Assembly (NCBI GenBank): GCA_964622545.1
Contig: CAZUQM010000026.1
Coordinates: 1-64,000, forward strand
Source: JAFGLZ01 sp964622545
GTDB taxonomy: Bacteria; Planctomycetota; Phycisphaerae; UBA1845; JAFGLZ01
DNA: 64,000 nucleotides
Reading direction: 5' to 3'
The position numbers and the translations under genes are program-made. The first letter of the stretch is position 1, and each line of letters starts with the position of its first letter. Under the pieces are notes generated by a model. It worked only from the letters and a program-made list of their open reading frames with translations. It was not told the origin of the DNA and made no database searches. Positions 15,600-24,626 of the stretch are shown piece after piece.

Positions 15600-18536
15600 T
15601 CACTCCAACGCCGGACCCGCGATCCGCTCGCCGGCGCGCTGCCGGGCCTGGTCGACCGGATCGAACGTGCCGTAGAAGAGCGCGTTCGCGTCCATCCACG
15701 TGATGAGCCGCTCCATCTCGTCGGCGCCGAGCTTCACGTCGTGGTGGCTCCCGTCGAGCAGCGCCATCAACGCCGAGCCCTTGGCGCCGAAGAAGCCGGG
15801 CTCGCTCAGCGGCTCGCTGTTGACCTTGCGGAAGTCACCGGGCCGGCCGCCCCACGTCGAGTAGGCCACGCGCGGGGCCAGCGCATTGTACGAGGCGGTG
15901 AACGCCCCCTTCGGCTCGCCGGTCAGGATGACCTTGCCCTCGGGCTTGGCCTTGTTGTGACACCGCACGCAGTGTCGGTCGAGCACGGGCTGCACGAGGA
16001 TCGGATAGCTGAGCGGCCTCGACCCGTCCGGGCCGGGCTCGATGGTCGACGGCGGCCGCTGGATCGCCAGCGCAACGGGGCCCTTCGGCGGCGCCTCGGT
16101 CCGGCTCTCGTGGCAGCCGACGCACGAGGCTGTCTCACCGGGTTGGAGGTACGTCAGACTCCGCATCACCTGGACGGCCTGTCCGGTCTCGTCCAGGGCT
16201 TGGAACGAAAGCGGCACACCGGCCGGGGCGACGAAATAGGCCGACCCGTCCGGCTCGACCGGCACGGTCCCGAGCACCTGCTTGCCCGGCGAGGCGTTGG
16301 GAATACCGACGCGCGGTCGGTTCGCGCCGGGCGTCGACTTTGGTAGCACCTGCACGATGCGCAATCCCTTGACCGCCGTTCCCGGCAGCGACGGGTCACT
16401 CACGCGGACGTCCTGGACGAAGAAGCGTCCCGTCTCTTCCGCAGTGTCCTGAGCGGTGGAGGTAATGACGGGCGGGCGCGGCCGGGGCCGGATCGGCATG
16501 GGCCAGAGGCTCGCGATGTTCAGGTCGCGGTAGAGCAGCTCCTTGTTGCCGAAGGCATCGACCAGGTACAGGCCGAACATGTTGGCCGGGTTGGCGGCCG
16601 GCTCGCCAATGAGCGCGTCGAAGCTGTATGCGGCCAGGAAGACCTGCTCGCTGAGCGGATAGGGACTGCGGTAGCAGTGCCCGGGCCAGCGCTTGGCCTC
16701 GGGCGGCACGACCGGCGGCTCCGTGATGCCCGCCGGGGCGTACCAGCTGCGCGGCGCGATCTTGACCTCACTCTCGGGAAAGAGCGCGTCGGGCGTGAGC
16801 CGGACGATCGGCTTGGGCCCGTCGACGCCGTCCGACGGGTCGACCAGGATGATCGAGCCGGCCGTCATCGCGTGGTGGGCCGCGGCGGTGGCGATGACGC
16901 GATCCGTGCCGGGGATCGCCCGCGGCTCCCAGATGCCGACCGGATTGAACGTGTTGTTGCCGTAGAAGGCCATCGGCATAGTCCCGTCGGGGCGGACGGC
17001 CCAGAGCTGCTCGTAGTAGACGGCGTGGCGATCGACGTAGTCCCACCGGGTGTAGATGATCCGTCCGTCGTTCATGACGGCCGGGTCCCACTCCTGCGTC
17101 TCGTGGAACGACACCGTGCGCGGGTTCGACCCGTCGGCCTCGGCGATCGCGAGCGTGTAGTTTTCGCACCCGGGGCTGCCGCACCGATGCCAGCCGCGGC
17201 GGCGGGTCGAGATGAACACGATCTTGCCGTTGGGCAAGTAGCGCGGGGAGAAATCGTTGAACTCGCCGTGGGTCAGGCGTCGCAGCCGCGATCCGTCGGC
17301 GTTCATCTCGTAAAGATGGTAGTACCGGCCGTGGTGGCCTTGGATGGTGTCCTTCGGCGTGGTCTCGGCGTGGCAGTAGGCGAAGAGGATGCGGTCGCCC
17401 GCGGTCGAGACGTCGAGATGCTGGTAGCTGCCGAGCGGCAGCTCGTTCGGCGCGAGCTGGCGGGCACGCATCGACTGCCCCGGCTCGTCGAGCACGAACA
17501 CGCCGCCGCCGGGCCGGGCGTAGCGCCCGTAGTACTGCGTGAGCTGATGGCTGAAGCAGCCCGGCACCTGCTTGATGAACGCCAGCGGGCCGACTTCGAC
17601 GACGGAGTTCGCCAGGGCGATGCGGCGACGGAGGCGATGAACGCGAAGCCAGAGGTCCTCCCATCGGGCTTCGGACACGGCCTTCTCGGATGCCAGCCGT
17701 TGGCGGGCGTCACGAAGCTCGCCCCACGCGGCGGACATCCGGCCGAGGTCGACGCCCTCGTCGACGAGGTGGCGGATCAGCGCATCGCCGTGCTGGAGCG
17801 TCAGCTTGGTGGCGGCCGCGTAGGTGCGGGGCTCGCGGGTTGTGCCGATGCCGTCTTGCATCCGCCAGTCCCACTCGATGAGGGATTGCTCGATCGGCGC
17901 TCGCAGCGTCGGCAGGACGGGCAGCGGGCCAGTGCCGTACGGCGTCGGCTTGACGTGGATGGCCACGGCCGCCTCGCCGTCGTTCGTCTTGATCCGCAGG
18001 TTTCGCCATCGGACGGCCACGTCGTCTCGGCCGGCCCTGGTGTGGAGGCGCAACATCACGGCCTTGCCCGCCGACTCGCCGGCGACCTTGAATCGGATCG
18101 AGCCGGGACGGGTCAGCTTCCGGGTTTCGGTCTTCTCGCCCAGGGCCATGGCGATCTCGCCGCCCTGGCCGGACAGCGCGACGACCTCGCCCGTGACGGT
18201 GACGGCCCCGCTCGCGCCCTTGATCGGAACGGCGATGTCGACGAACTCGCCTCGTCGTAGGCTGACGACCACGCTTTGCGGTGAAGCCACGACGCCGCTC
18301 TTCTCCTGTCCCATCACGGCGATCTGTGGCCCCACCCCGCTGGCGATCAACGTGAAGCCGCATGCGGACGAACTCGGCTTCGGAGCGGCCTCGCCACAGA
18401 GCGTGATCTCGGGCGAGCCAAAGTCGGGTGCGGCGGCGCTGGGTATCGCAGTCGACAGGCAGACGCAGACCATGGCTGGCAGAAACGCAGCTCTGCGATG
18501 CGTGCGCGCCCTCAGCAACGAACGATGATCGTGCAT
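15600..18536 (-). CDS. Exported HZS-alpha-like protein with beta-propeller and CxxCH haem motifs
   Basis: This 978-residue protein begins with a signal peptide (about residues 1-35, ending SAAAP). The middle third contains TolB/PD40-like propeller strands such as YEMNADGSRLRRLTHGEFND. The C-terminal part resembles the hydrazine synthase alpha-subunit fold and carries two haem c attachment sites, CVGCH (about 805-809) and CVRCH (about 856-860). It is expected in the periplasm. Planctomycetes outside the anammox group encode many such proteins, so hydrazine synthesis should not be assumed. No hydrazine synthase beta or gamma gene is adjacent. An electron-transfer or sensing role is inference. 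Confidence 0.8.
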   Translation of the reverse strand: MHDHRSLLRARTHRRAAFLPAMVCVCLSTAIPSAAAPDFGSPEITLCGEAAPKPSSSACGFTLIASGVGPQIAVMGQEKSGVVASPQSVVVSLRRGEFVDIAVPIKGASGAVTVTGEVVALSGQGGEIAMALGEKTETRKLTRPGSIRFKVAGESAGKAVMLRLHTRAGRDDVAVRWRNLRIKTNDGEAAVAIHVKPTPYGTGPLPVLPTLRAPIEQSLIEWDWRMQDGIGTTREPRTYAAATKLTLQHGDALIRHLVDEGVDLGRMSAAWGELRDARQRLASEKAVSEARWEDLWLRVHRLRRRIALANSVVEVGPLAFIKQVPGCFSHQLTQYYGRYARPGGGVFVLDEPGQSMRARQLAPNELPLGSYQHLDVSTAGDRILFAYCHAETTPKDTIQGHHGRYYHLYEMNADGSRLRRLTHGEFNDFSPRYLPNGKIVFISTRRRGWHRCGSPGCENYTLAIAEADGSNPRTVSFHETQEWDPAVMNDGRIIYTRWDYVDRHAVYYEQLWAVRPDGTMPMAFYGNNTFNPVGIWEPRAIPGTDRVIATAAAHHAMTAGSIILVDPSDGVDGPKPIVRLTPDALFPESEVKIAPRSWYAPAGITEPPVVPPEAKRWPGHCYRSPYPLSEQVFLAAYSFDALIGEPAANPANMFGLYLVDAFGNKELLYRDLNIASLWPMPIRPRPRPPVITSTAQDTAEETGRFFVQDVRVSDPSLPGTAVKGLRIVQVLPKSTPGANRPRVGIPNASPGKQVLGTVPVEPDGSAYFVAPAGVPLSFQALDETGQAVQVMRSLTYLQPGETASCVGCHESRTEAPPKGPVALAIQRPPSTIEPGPDGSRPLSYPILVQPVLDRHCVRCHNKAKPEGKVILTGEPKGAFTASYNALAPRVAYSTWGGRPGDFRKVNSEPLSEPGFFGAKGSALMALLDGSHHDVKLGADEMERLITWMDANALFYGTFDPVDQARQRAGERIAGPALE

Positions 18537-18718
18537 GTCGATAGCCCCCTACCTGGATGCGTGATGGACAATCCCACCGGGTTGCGACGGGTGCGAGACC
18601 TCCACCCGGTCGGCTCATCTCATCCAGCTATCACTGTAGTGTGACGCGAGCGCAAATGCCACGGGCACGCGGACCACATCGTCTGACCATGGGATCTCGC
18701 ACGCAACCGGGTTCGGCC

Positions 18719-18748
18719 TTGCTTGATCGCTATCGTACGTCGTACACT
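18719..18748 (+). promoter_or_regulatory. Candidate promoter of the HEPN/MNT operon (leaderless)
   Basis: TTGCTT (18719-18724) and TACACT (18743-18748) are 18 bases apart. A start seven bases after the -10 box falls on the ATG at 18755, so the mRNA would have no leader. No ribosome-binding site is visible before that ATG, which fits. Confidence 0.45.
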
Positions 18749-18754
18749 TGCCAC

Positions 18755-19153
18755 ATGCCGAGCCGACGAGACGACTGGCTGCGACAAGCGAAACGTGACC
18801 TCGACGTGGCACGGACCACGTTCGATGCTCAGCAGTATGATTGGTCATGCTTCGCCGCCCAGCAGGCGGCCGAAAAGGCCCTCAAGGCTCTGTACCAGCA
18901 CCACCACGCCGAAGGCTGGGGCCACGTGCTCGCCCGTCTTGTCGAGGAGCTCGCTTCCGATGAACCGGGATTGAGCGAGTTCGTCGACGCGGCCAAGGTG
19001 CTCGACAAGTTCTATATCCCGACGCGCTACCCCAACGGCCTTGACCGTGGCGCCCCTGCGGACGCCTTCACCCAAGGCGAGGCCCAGCAGGCGATCGACC
19101 ATGCCGAGCAAATCGTCCAATTCTGTCAGACACGATGCGCCGCCGAAGGATGA
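18755..19153 (+). CDS. HEPN-domain protein (toxin-like)
   Basis: This 132-residue all-helical protein fits the HEPN family: DDWLRQAKRDLDVA at the start, CFAAQQAAEKALKALY in the middle, and FYIPTRYPNG near the end. The RYP motif is typical of the group paired with minimal nucleotidyltransferases. The strict RNase motif R-x4-6-H is not obvious, so ribonuclease activity is uncertain. The nucleotidyltransferase gene begins 5 bases after the stop, so the two form an operon. The start at 18755 is preferred because MPSRRDDW matches family N-termini and a promoter lies directly upstream. Confidence 0.85.
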   Translation: MPSRRDDWLRQAKRDLDVARTTFDAQQYDWSCFAAQQAAEKALKALYQHHHAEGWGHVLARLVEELASDEPGLSEFVDAAKVLDKFYIPTRYPNGLDRGAPADAFTQGEAQQAIDHAEQIVQFCQTRCAAEG

Positions 19154-19157
19154 GGTC

Positions 19158-19460
19158 ATGGCCGCGGCCAAGCGGTGGGCGGCGGAACTCACGCGCGACC
19201 GGCCGGAGATCGTCCGCATCGGCGCGTTCGGGTCATACGTCCGAGGCGATTACGTGCCCGGTAGCGATCTCGATGCGATCATCGAGCTAGCGACCAGTGA
19301 CAAGGACCGTTGGATCGACCGCGTCGCCGACTACCGCCCGAACCACCTGCCCGTGCCCGTCGACGTCTTCCCCTACACGACGTCCGAGCTGGAGGACCTC
19401 CGCGCCCGCCGTGTCGCCTTCCTGAAGACGATCTTCGACGAGGTGGTGTGGTTGGCGTAG
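19158..19460 (+). CDS. MNT-type nucleotidyltransferase (antitoxin-like)
   Basis: This 100-residue protein has the minimal nucleotidyltransferase core. GSYVRGDYVPGSDLDAII gives the G-S and D-x-D metal motifs, and PVPVDVF supplies the third aspartate. In characterised HEPN/MNT pairs, the MNT protein neutralises its partner by AMPylating a tyrosine; the HEPN protein here has a Tyr in its RYP motif. AAGGATGAGG lies just before the chosen ATG. An upstream ATG at 19101 would overlap the HEPN gene and add 19 residues. Confidence 0.83.
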   Translation: MAAAKRWAAELTRDRPEIVRIGAFGSYVRGDYVPGSDLDAIIELATSDKDRWIDRVADYRPNHLPVPVDVFPYTTSELEDLRARRVAFLKTIFDEVVWLA

Positions 19461-19555
19461 CGGAGGCCCGCGCGTAGGATGTGGTAGAACCGTCGTCGAC
19501 TGGCCATATGCTAGCCGTGATCCTCAGTGGGAACCCACTGGAACGTGGGCATGCT

Positions 19556-19912
19556 ATGATTCGCCTTGTCCGTACTGAGTCCGACGCCTTCACGGCCAAG
19601 AGGTTGCTGTCGCAGTCAGTGGGCATCGGCGCGCTTGCCGCGTTCATCTGTCTTATCCTGCTCGGGTCTTTCACGAAGGGCCTGTATCCCGACCCAGGCC
19701 CTGGGTAGCCCAAACCACCTTTGAGTTGGGAGACTCGCCTGCTCGTCTTCGGCACGTGGGTCGTACCGATCGCGGTCGGTGTGCTAGCCGGACGCATCAG
19801 CTACCGGCGAGCGATGCGACGATGGCAGCGTCGCCAGAAGCGGCATGGCTTCTCTGTCCTGCTCGAAAACGGCAATGGATCGGATGTGGGACAGAGCCTG
19901 GACCGCTGGTGA
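19556..19912 (+). pseudogene. Two-segment membrane protein interrupted by an in-frame TAG
   Basis: An open frame from 19481 (GTG) or 19556 (ATG) encodes one hydrophobic helix (IGALAAFICLILLGS) and stops at a TAG at 19706-19708. The same frame then continues for 68 codons to 19912, with a second helix (FGTWVVPIAVGVLAGRI) and a very basic tail. The residues around the stop form a continuous Pro-rich linker (YPDPGPG, stop, PKPPL). The simplest reading is a small two-helix protein broken by a nonsense mutation, or read through. The second half could also be started at the TTG at 19721. I do not recognise a family. Confidence 0.4.
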
Positions 19913-20009
19913 GAACGGTCCGCTGGGCGCACACTCACCAGCAGTGCCGACCTGATCCGCGAAGACCGTAAGCGATGAGCATCTGAACCATCGATGAAAG
20001 GACACCACC

Positions 20010-21422
20010 ATGAGCCCAACCGGATTAACGCGGCGCGACTTCGTCGTAGGCGTATCGGCTGCAGCCGCACTTGCCACGGGCGAGGGGCGCGACGCGCGAG
20101 TCCAAGCGGCGAGCGAAGCGGACAAGAAGGCCGGCGACGAAACGCGCGAGATGAGCTACGACGTCGTCGTCGTTGGCGGCGGCATGGCCGGCATGACCGC
20201 GGCCCTGGCGGCGGCCAAGAACGGCGCCAAGACGCTGCTCGTCGAGCGCTACAACTACTGCGGCGGCGCGTTCACGGCCGGGATGGTCCTGCACATCGCC
20301 GGGCTGGTCGACCACCGATTGCTCCACAAGCCGCAGTTCCGCGACTGCAAGCGATGGATCGTCCAGGGCCTCGCGTGCGAGTATCACAAGCGGCTCGATC
20401 GATTCGGCGGCGCGACCGGCCCGCACTGGGACCACGAACCCGCCAAGGTCATCTTCGATCAGATTCTCAGCGACTACGGCGTGGACGTGCTCTACGGCAC
20501 GCACTGTCACTCGGCCCGGCGTGAGGGCTCGCGCATCGTCTCGGTCGACCTGATCTACCGGACCGTCGCCCTGCGCATCAAGGGCAAGGTGTTCGTCGAC
20601 GGTAGTGGCGACGGTGACCTCTCGGCGGCCGCGGGGGCCGGCTTCGACGTCGGCCGGAGCCGCGACGGCCGCATGCAACCGGCCACGCTCAGCTACATGA
20701 TCGCGAACGTCCGACGCGGCACGGGCGAGAGTCTCAACGGCATCCTCAAGCAGGCCTGGAAGGACGGCAAGATCCCCAAGGACATCCGCGTGGCCGTCAT
20801 CGGCGCCCGCTGGGCCGAGGGCAAGCACCGTGACGAGCTGTGGTGCTCGATCCCACGGCAATGGGGCGATTTCTCCGATCCGGTCGAGTTCACCGCCATG
20901 GAGCGGCGGGCACGGCAGATCGGCTGGGAGATCTTCCGCTATCTCAAGGCCAATACCGAGGCCCTGGCCGACGCATATCTCGGGTCGATCGGTCAGCAGG
21001 TCTGGCCGCGCGAGGGGCGGCGGATCCGCGCCGACTACACGATCCAGGCCGACGACGTCCGGACCGAGGCGCGCTTCGACGACGCCGTGGCCCGCGGGGT
21101 GTTCTACCTCGACCTGCACTCCGTCACGCCGGGGACAATCGGATTCGATCTCGACGAGCACCGGCCCGAGAAGAGCACGTACTTCGAGATCCCGTACCGT
21201 TCGCTGCTGCCGGCGGCGATCGACAACCTGCTGCTCACGGGGCGGATGCTCGGCACGACGCACGAGGCCTACAGCGCGACACGCGTCATGGGCACGGGCA
21301 TCGCCACGGGCCAGGCGTCGGGCACGGCCGCGGCGCTGGCGGTCAAGGGCGGCACGACCACGCGCCAGGTCTCCGTCGACCGATTACGTAGTGTGCTTCA
21401 AGCGCAGGGTGTTGCCCTGTAG
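20010..21422 (+). CDS. Tat-exported FAD-dependent oxidoreductase
   Basis: This 470-residue protein begins with a twin-arginine signal (TRRDFVVGVSAAAALA). The mature part opens with a dinucleotide-binding fold, VVVVGGGMAGMTAALAAA followed by LLVERYNYCGGAF, typical of the FAD_oxidored family. VFVDGSGDGDLSAAAGAGF and the C-terminal LLLTGRMLGTTHEAY to GTGIATGQASGTAAAL complete the FAD-binding pattern. A GAAAGGA site precedes the ATG. The protein should act outside the cytoplasmic membrane. Its substrate is unknown, and no partner gene is adjacent. Confidence 0.86.
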   Translation: MSPTGLTRRDFVVGVSAAAALATGEGRDARVQAASEADKKAGDETREMSYDVVVVGGGMAGMTAALAAAKNGAKTLLVERYNYCGGAFTAGMVLHIAGLVDHRLLHKPQFRDCKRWIVQGLACEYHKRLDRFGGATGPHWDHEPAKVIFDQILSDYGVDVLYGTHCHSARREGSRIVSVDLIYRTVALRIKGKVFVDGSGDGDLSAAAGAGFDVGRSRDGRMQPATLSYMIANVRRGTGESLNGILKQAWKDGKIPKDIRVAVIGARWAEGKHRDELWCSIPRQWGDFSDPVEFTAMERRARQIGWEIFRYLKANTEALADAYLGSIGQQVWPREGRRIRADYTIQADDVRTEARFDDAVARGVFYLDLHSVTPGTIGFDLDEHRPEKSTYFEIPYRSLLPAAIDNLLLTGRMLGTTHEAYSATRVMGTGIATGQASGTAAALAVKGGTTTRQVSVDRLRSVLQAQGVAL

Positions 21423-21522
21423 GTAACCACCAAGACGCTCTCGCTTCTTGTTCGATCGAAATACGTGTGAGAATCGCCGAGGCGCGCTGTCCTCAGTGCG
21501 GTCCCGATCGTCACGCTGGCAA

Positions 21523-21684
21523 CCCCGCTACGGACAGCGGGGCTCGGCGGCATCGATTGGATACTTGGACGCTGCTGGCGGCACGCATGCAGATGCAGGC
21601 CTGCGGAGAAGTAAGGAACACTGGCAGACAAGCTGCCAGTGGCACCCAACACGACGCACTCGGACCTCGCTGCGGACAGCGGAG
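21523..21684. repeat. Two copies of a short hairpin-forming direct repeat
   Basis: The 295-base gap between the oxidoreductase and Kelch genes contains no convincing gene. It holds two copies of GCTRCGGACAGCGG with related flanks, at about 21527-21540 and 21669-21682. The first can fold as CCCCGCT / AGCGGGG around a 6-base loop. The second has mismatches in that stem. Confidence 0.5.
21619..21647 (-). repeat. REP-type palindrome with GGGTGCCACTGG head
   Basis: CACTGGCAG (21619-21627) and CTGCCAGTG (21633-21641) form a perfect 9-bp stem with a 5-base loop. On the minus strand the element starts GGGTGCCACTGG, parallel to the GGGTGGCCCATGG head of the other palindromes in this window. Confidence 0.6.
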
Positions 21685-21716
21685 CTCGGTTGCGCGGGTT
21701 GCGCTGTGGAATCCGG

Positions 21717-22739
21717 CTACTGAGGCCCGCGTTCCCACGCCTTCGGCAGCTCGAGCCGCCAGACGTCGTTGACGAGCGGCCAGGGGTTGCCGCCGACGAT
21801 CCAGAGCTGATCGTTGAAGACGTACGTGGATTGCTCGTGGCGGGCCGACCAGACGGTTGGCGTCCTCAGCTCGTGCCAGGTCTCGCCGTCGCGGGTGAAC
21901 CAGACGTCGCCCCAGTTCTTGCTGGGACCATCCGACCAACCGCCGAGCAGCCACATGCGGTCGCGATAGGCGGCGGCCGTGAACCAGATCCGGCCGTGCC
22001 AGGGCGCGTGCTCGGTGACGCGCTCCCATCGGGCCCCGTCGGTCGAGCACCAGACGTCGTTGTAGGCCAGATGATCCGGCCGGTAATTGCCGCCGCCGAA
22101 GACCCACAGCTTACCGCCGAAGGCAAGCACGCCGTGGTAGGCGCGCGGCGACCACGGGGCCCGATCGGTCACCCGCCGCCACGTCTTCCCGTCGGCGCTG
22201 CACCACACGTCGTTGAGCAGATGTTTCTTGCCGTCGTAGTAGCGCTCCGCCCCGCCCAGGATCCACATCTTGCCGTCGAAGACCGCGCCGCCGGCACCGA
22301 GCCTCGGGCTCCAGGCCGCGTGATCGGTGACCTGCCGCCAGGTTGCCCCGTCGGTCGACGACCACACCTCGTTGCTGGCCGAGGCGAAGGGCTTCCGCCC
22401 GCCGTACCAGCCGCCCATGAGCCACATCGTGTCTCTGAAGACCAGGGTCGTGGGCAGGTCGCCGTGCCGCCACCCGGCCTGAGGGGTTACCAGCTCCCAC
22501 GTCTTGCCGTCGGCGGAGCTCCAGATGTCGCGCGGGCCGGCCGCATCGGAGGTGAACCACCCGCCCAGGAGCCACATCCTGCCCTTGTAGACGAGTTCGC
22601 CACACGAGTCGCGCGGCGCCCAGGCGGCGTGGTCGATCACCTGGACCCATGTCGGCTCGGAGGGCTGGGCGTGAACCCACGCGACGACGAAGCAACAGAC
22701 GACGGTCATAGCTAGCAGGTGCATCGCGGTGTGGTCCAT
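21717..22739 (-). CDS. Exported Kelch-repeat beta-propeller protein
   Basis: This is a 340-residue secreted protein with a signal peptide (AMTVVCCFVVAWVHAQ). It contains about six Kelch-like units, each with a W...R pair, a hydrophobic strand such as GRMWLLGGW, and DVWCSADGKTW with small changes. The number of units fits one closed six-bladed propeller. No catalytic residues are evident, so binding or scaffolding outside the cell is most likely. Start 22739 (MDHTAMHLL) gives a normal signal peptide; the frame stays open further upstream, but that part lacks family character. Confidence 0.8.
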   Translation of the reverse strand: MDHTAMHLLAMTVVCCFVVAWVHAQPSEPTWVQVIDHAAWAPRDSCGELVYKGRMWLLGGWFTSDAAGPRDIWSSADGKTWELVTPQAGWRHGDLPTTLVFRDTMWLMGGWYGGRKPFASASNEVWSSTDGATWRQVTDHAAWSPRLGAGGAVFDGKMWILGGAERYYDGKKHLLNDVWCSADGKTWRRVTDRAPWSPRAYHGVLAFGGKLWVFGGGNYRPDHLAYNDVWCSTDGARWERVTEHAPWHGRIWFTAAAYRDRMWLLGGWSDGPSKNWGDVWFTRDGETWHELRTPTVWSARHEQSTYVFNDQLWIVGGNPWPLVNDVWRLELPKAWERGPQ

Positions 22740-22742
22740 AGG

Positions 22743-22777
22743 TTCGTGTCCCCCACGGCTGAAGCCATGGGCCACCC
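22743..22777 (-). repeat. REP-type palindrome
   Basis: On the minus strand this reads head GGGTGGCCCA, arms CCCATGGCT / AGCCGTGGG and tail GGGGGACACGAA. It matches the pair at 15386-15486 in head and tail. It lies between the epimerase and the Kelch gene. Confidence 0.7.
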
Positions 22778-22824
22778 CACAAAGGCGTACCTCGGCCACA
22801 CGAGTCCATCCTCGATGCTGACGG

Positions 22825-23763
22825 CTACCCCAGGTTGGCCTTATACCAATCGATGGCCAGGGCCAGGCCCTCCTCGAAGAGGATCTTGGGTTCGAAGCCG
22901 ATGACCTCGCGGGCGCGGCTGATGTCCGCCAGCGAGTGTTTGACGTCGCCGGCACGGGGCTCGACGTACCTCGGCTCGACCGATTTGCCTAGGGACTTGT
23001 TGATGGCGTCGATGATCTGGTTGACGCTGACCCGTTCGCCGCAGGCCAGGTTCAGGACCTCGCCGTGCGTCTCGTCGGCGTCGGCGGCCAGGAGGTTCGC
23101 GTGGACGACGTTGTCGACGTGCGTGAAGTCGCGCGTCTGCTCACCGTCGCCGTAGACGGTCGGCGGTTCGTCGCGGAGGATGGCCGTCACGAAGGCCGGT
23201 ATCGCGGCGGCGTACTGGCTCTTCGGATCCTGGCGCGGACCGAATACGTTGAAGTAGCGCAGCGACAGCGTCTGAAGCCCGTAGCACTCGTAGAACGCCT
23301 TGCCGTAGTGCTCGCCGACGAGCTTGTGCACGGCGTAGGGGCTGAGCGGCGTGGGTCGCATGCCCTCGCGCTTGGGCAGCTCGGGCTGATCACCATAGGC
23401 GCTGCTGCTGGCGGCATAGACCACGCGTCGGACGCCGGCCTCCTTGGCGGCCATGAGCACGTTGAACGTGCCGTCGACGTTGACCTGGTGCGTCGAGACG
23501 GGGTCCTCCACCGACTTGGGCACGCTCGGCAGGGCCGCCTCATGCAGCACGATCTCCACACCGGCGCAGGCCCGAGCGCAATGCTCGGGGTTTCGCATGT
23601 CACCCTCAACGAGGTCGATGCGATCGGCGACGTCGGCCACGTTGTCGCGTTTGCCGGTGGCGAAGTTGTCGAGCACGCGGACCTCGTCGCCGCGTTCCAC
23701 GAGGGCATGCACGAGGTGTGAGCCGATGAACCCCGCGCCGCCCGTGACTAGAAAGCGAGCCAT
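22825..23763 (-). CDS. NAD-dependent sugar-nucleotide epimerase/dehydratase
   Basis: This 312-residue extended short-chain dehydrogenase has the NAD motif TGGAGFIGSHL at residues 7-17, the catalytic Ser in ASSSAYGD and the Y-x3-K pair in SPYAVHK. It resembles UDP-glucose and UDP-N-acetylglucosamine 4-epimerases (GalE/WbpP type). A second, more GalE-like enzyme lies at 50131-51123, so this one may act on an acetamido sugar; that is inference. It is transcribed alone, opposite to the HAD gene. Confidence 0.86.
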   Translation of the reverse strand: MARFLVTGGAGFIGSHLVHALVERGDEVRVLDNFATGKRDNVADVADRIDLVEGDMRNPEHCARACAGVEIVLHEAALPSVPKSVEDPVSTHQVNVDGTFNVLMAAKEAGVRRVVYAASSSAYGDQPELPKREGMRPTPLSPYAVHKLVGEHYGKAFYECYGLQTLSLRYFNVFGPRQDPKSQYAAAIPAFVTAILRDEPPTVYGDGEQTRDFTHVDNVVHANLLAADADETHGEVLNLACGERVSVNQIIDAINKSLGKSVEPRYVEPRAGDVKHSLADISRAREVIGFEPKILFEEGLALAIDWYKANLG

Positions 23764-23880
23764 AGTGCCTCCCGATGGTCACACTCGTGTGGTATCCTCC
23801 GCGTGGCGGGGATGGAACGCGACGGATTGTCGCGAATCGCCCGCCCGGCGTCAATTCACACGATGCAGAGGGAGGTGCCG

Positions 23881-24540
23881 ATGCCCCGATCGGGTGTCAT
23901 CTTCGACATGGACGGCGTGATCGTCGACTCCGGCGAGGCGCATTTCCAGAGCTGGAAGCAACTCGCCGAGGAGAACGGCCTGACGATCACCGAGGAAGAA
24001 TTCGCCGAGACCTTCGGCCGACCGTCTCGCGAGATCATCCGGATGCGCTGGGGCGAGGACCTGCCCGACGACGAGGTCAAGCGGCTCGACCGACGCAAGG
24101 AGGCGATCTACCGCGATATCATCCGCGGCGACGTGCCCGTGATGGCCGGGGCAGTCGAGCTGATACGCGACCTTGATACGACCGGATGGGTTTTGAGCAT
24201 CGGCTCGTCGGGTCCGCCCGAGAACGTGGCCCTCGTCGTCGACGAGCTGGGGTTGCGCGAGATGCTGGACGCGACGACCGACGCCTCGGACGTCACGCGC
24301 GGCAAGCCCGATCCGCAGGTGTTCCTCATCGCGGCCGAGCGGATGGGGGTCGAGCCCCAGCGATGCGTCGTGATCGAAGACGCCCATCACGGCGTCGAGG
24401 CCGCCCACCGCGCGAGCATGAAGGCCGTCGCGCTGACGAGCACGCACGAGGCGGACGCCCTGGGCGAGGCGGACCTCATCGTCAGCCGGCTGACGGAGCT
24501 GAGCCCGGATCGTCTGGGGGATCTGTTGAACCAGAGCTGA
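23881..24540 (+). CDS. HAD-superfamily sugar phosphatase / beta-phosphoglucomutase-like
   Basis: This 219-residue HAD hydrolase starts with the catalytic motif VIFDMDGVIVDS, whose two aspartates are the nucleophile and acid/base. Later motifs are SIGSSG (Ser/Thr), GKPDPQVF (Lys) and VIEDAHHGVEAA (metal aspartate). The cap is the helical C1 type, as in beta-phosphoglucomutase and GS1-like phosphatases. The ATG at 23881 follows GGGAGGTG at a suitable distance, so the longer upstream frame was rejected. The substrate is probably a phosphorylated sugar. Confidence 0.87.
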   Translation: MPRSGVIFDMDGVIVDSGEAHFQSWKQLAEENGLTITEEEFAETFGRPSREIIRMRWGEDLPDDEVKRLDRRKEAIYRDIIRGDVPVMAGAVELIRDLDTTGWVLSIGSSGPPENVALVVDELGLREMLDATTDASDVTRGKPDPQVFLIAAERMGVEPQRCVVIEDAHHGVEAAHRASMKAVALTSTHEADALGEADLIVSRLTELSPDRLGDLLNQS

Positions 24541-24626
24541 GCCGCGTCGCCGCCCTCGTCGCGCACCACGGGGTACGGCCGGCATGCACGGCATCCCAGC
24601 GACACCGTTCACGCGAAGCCGCCGCC

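Noticed and set aside
15600..18536. Possible evidence for anammox (hydrazine synthase).
   Set aside because: Only an alpha-like protein is present; similar proteins are widespread in planctomycetes and no other anammox gene is here.
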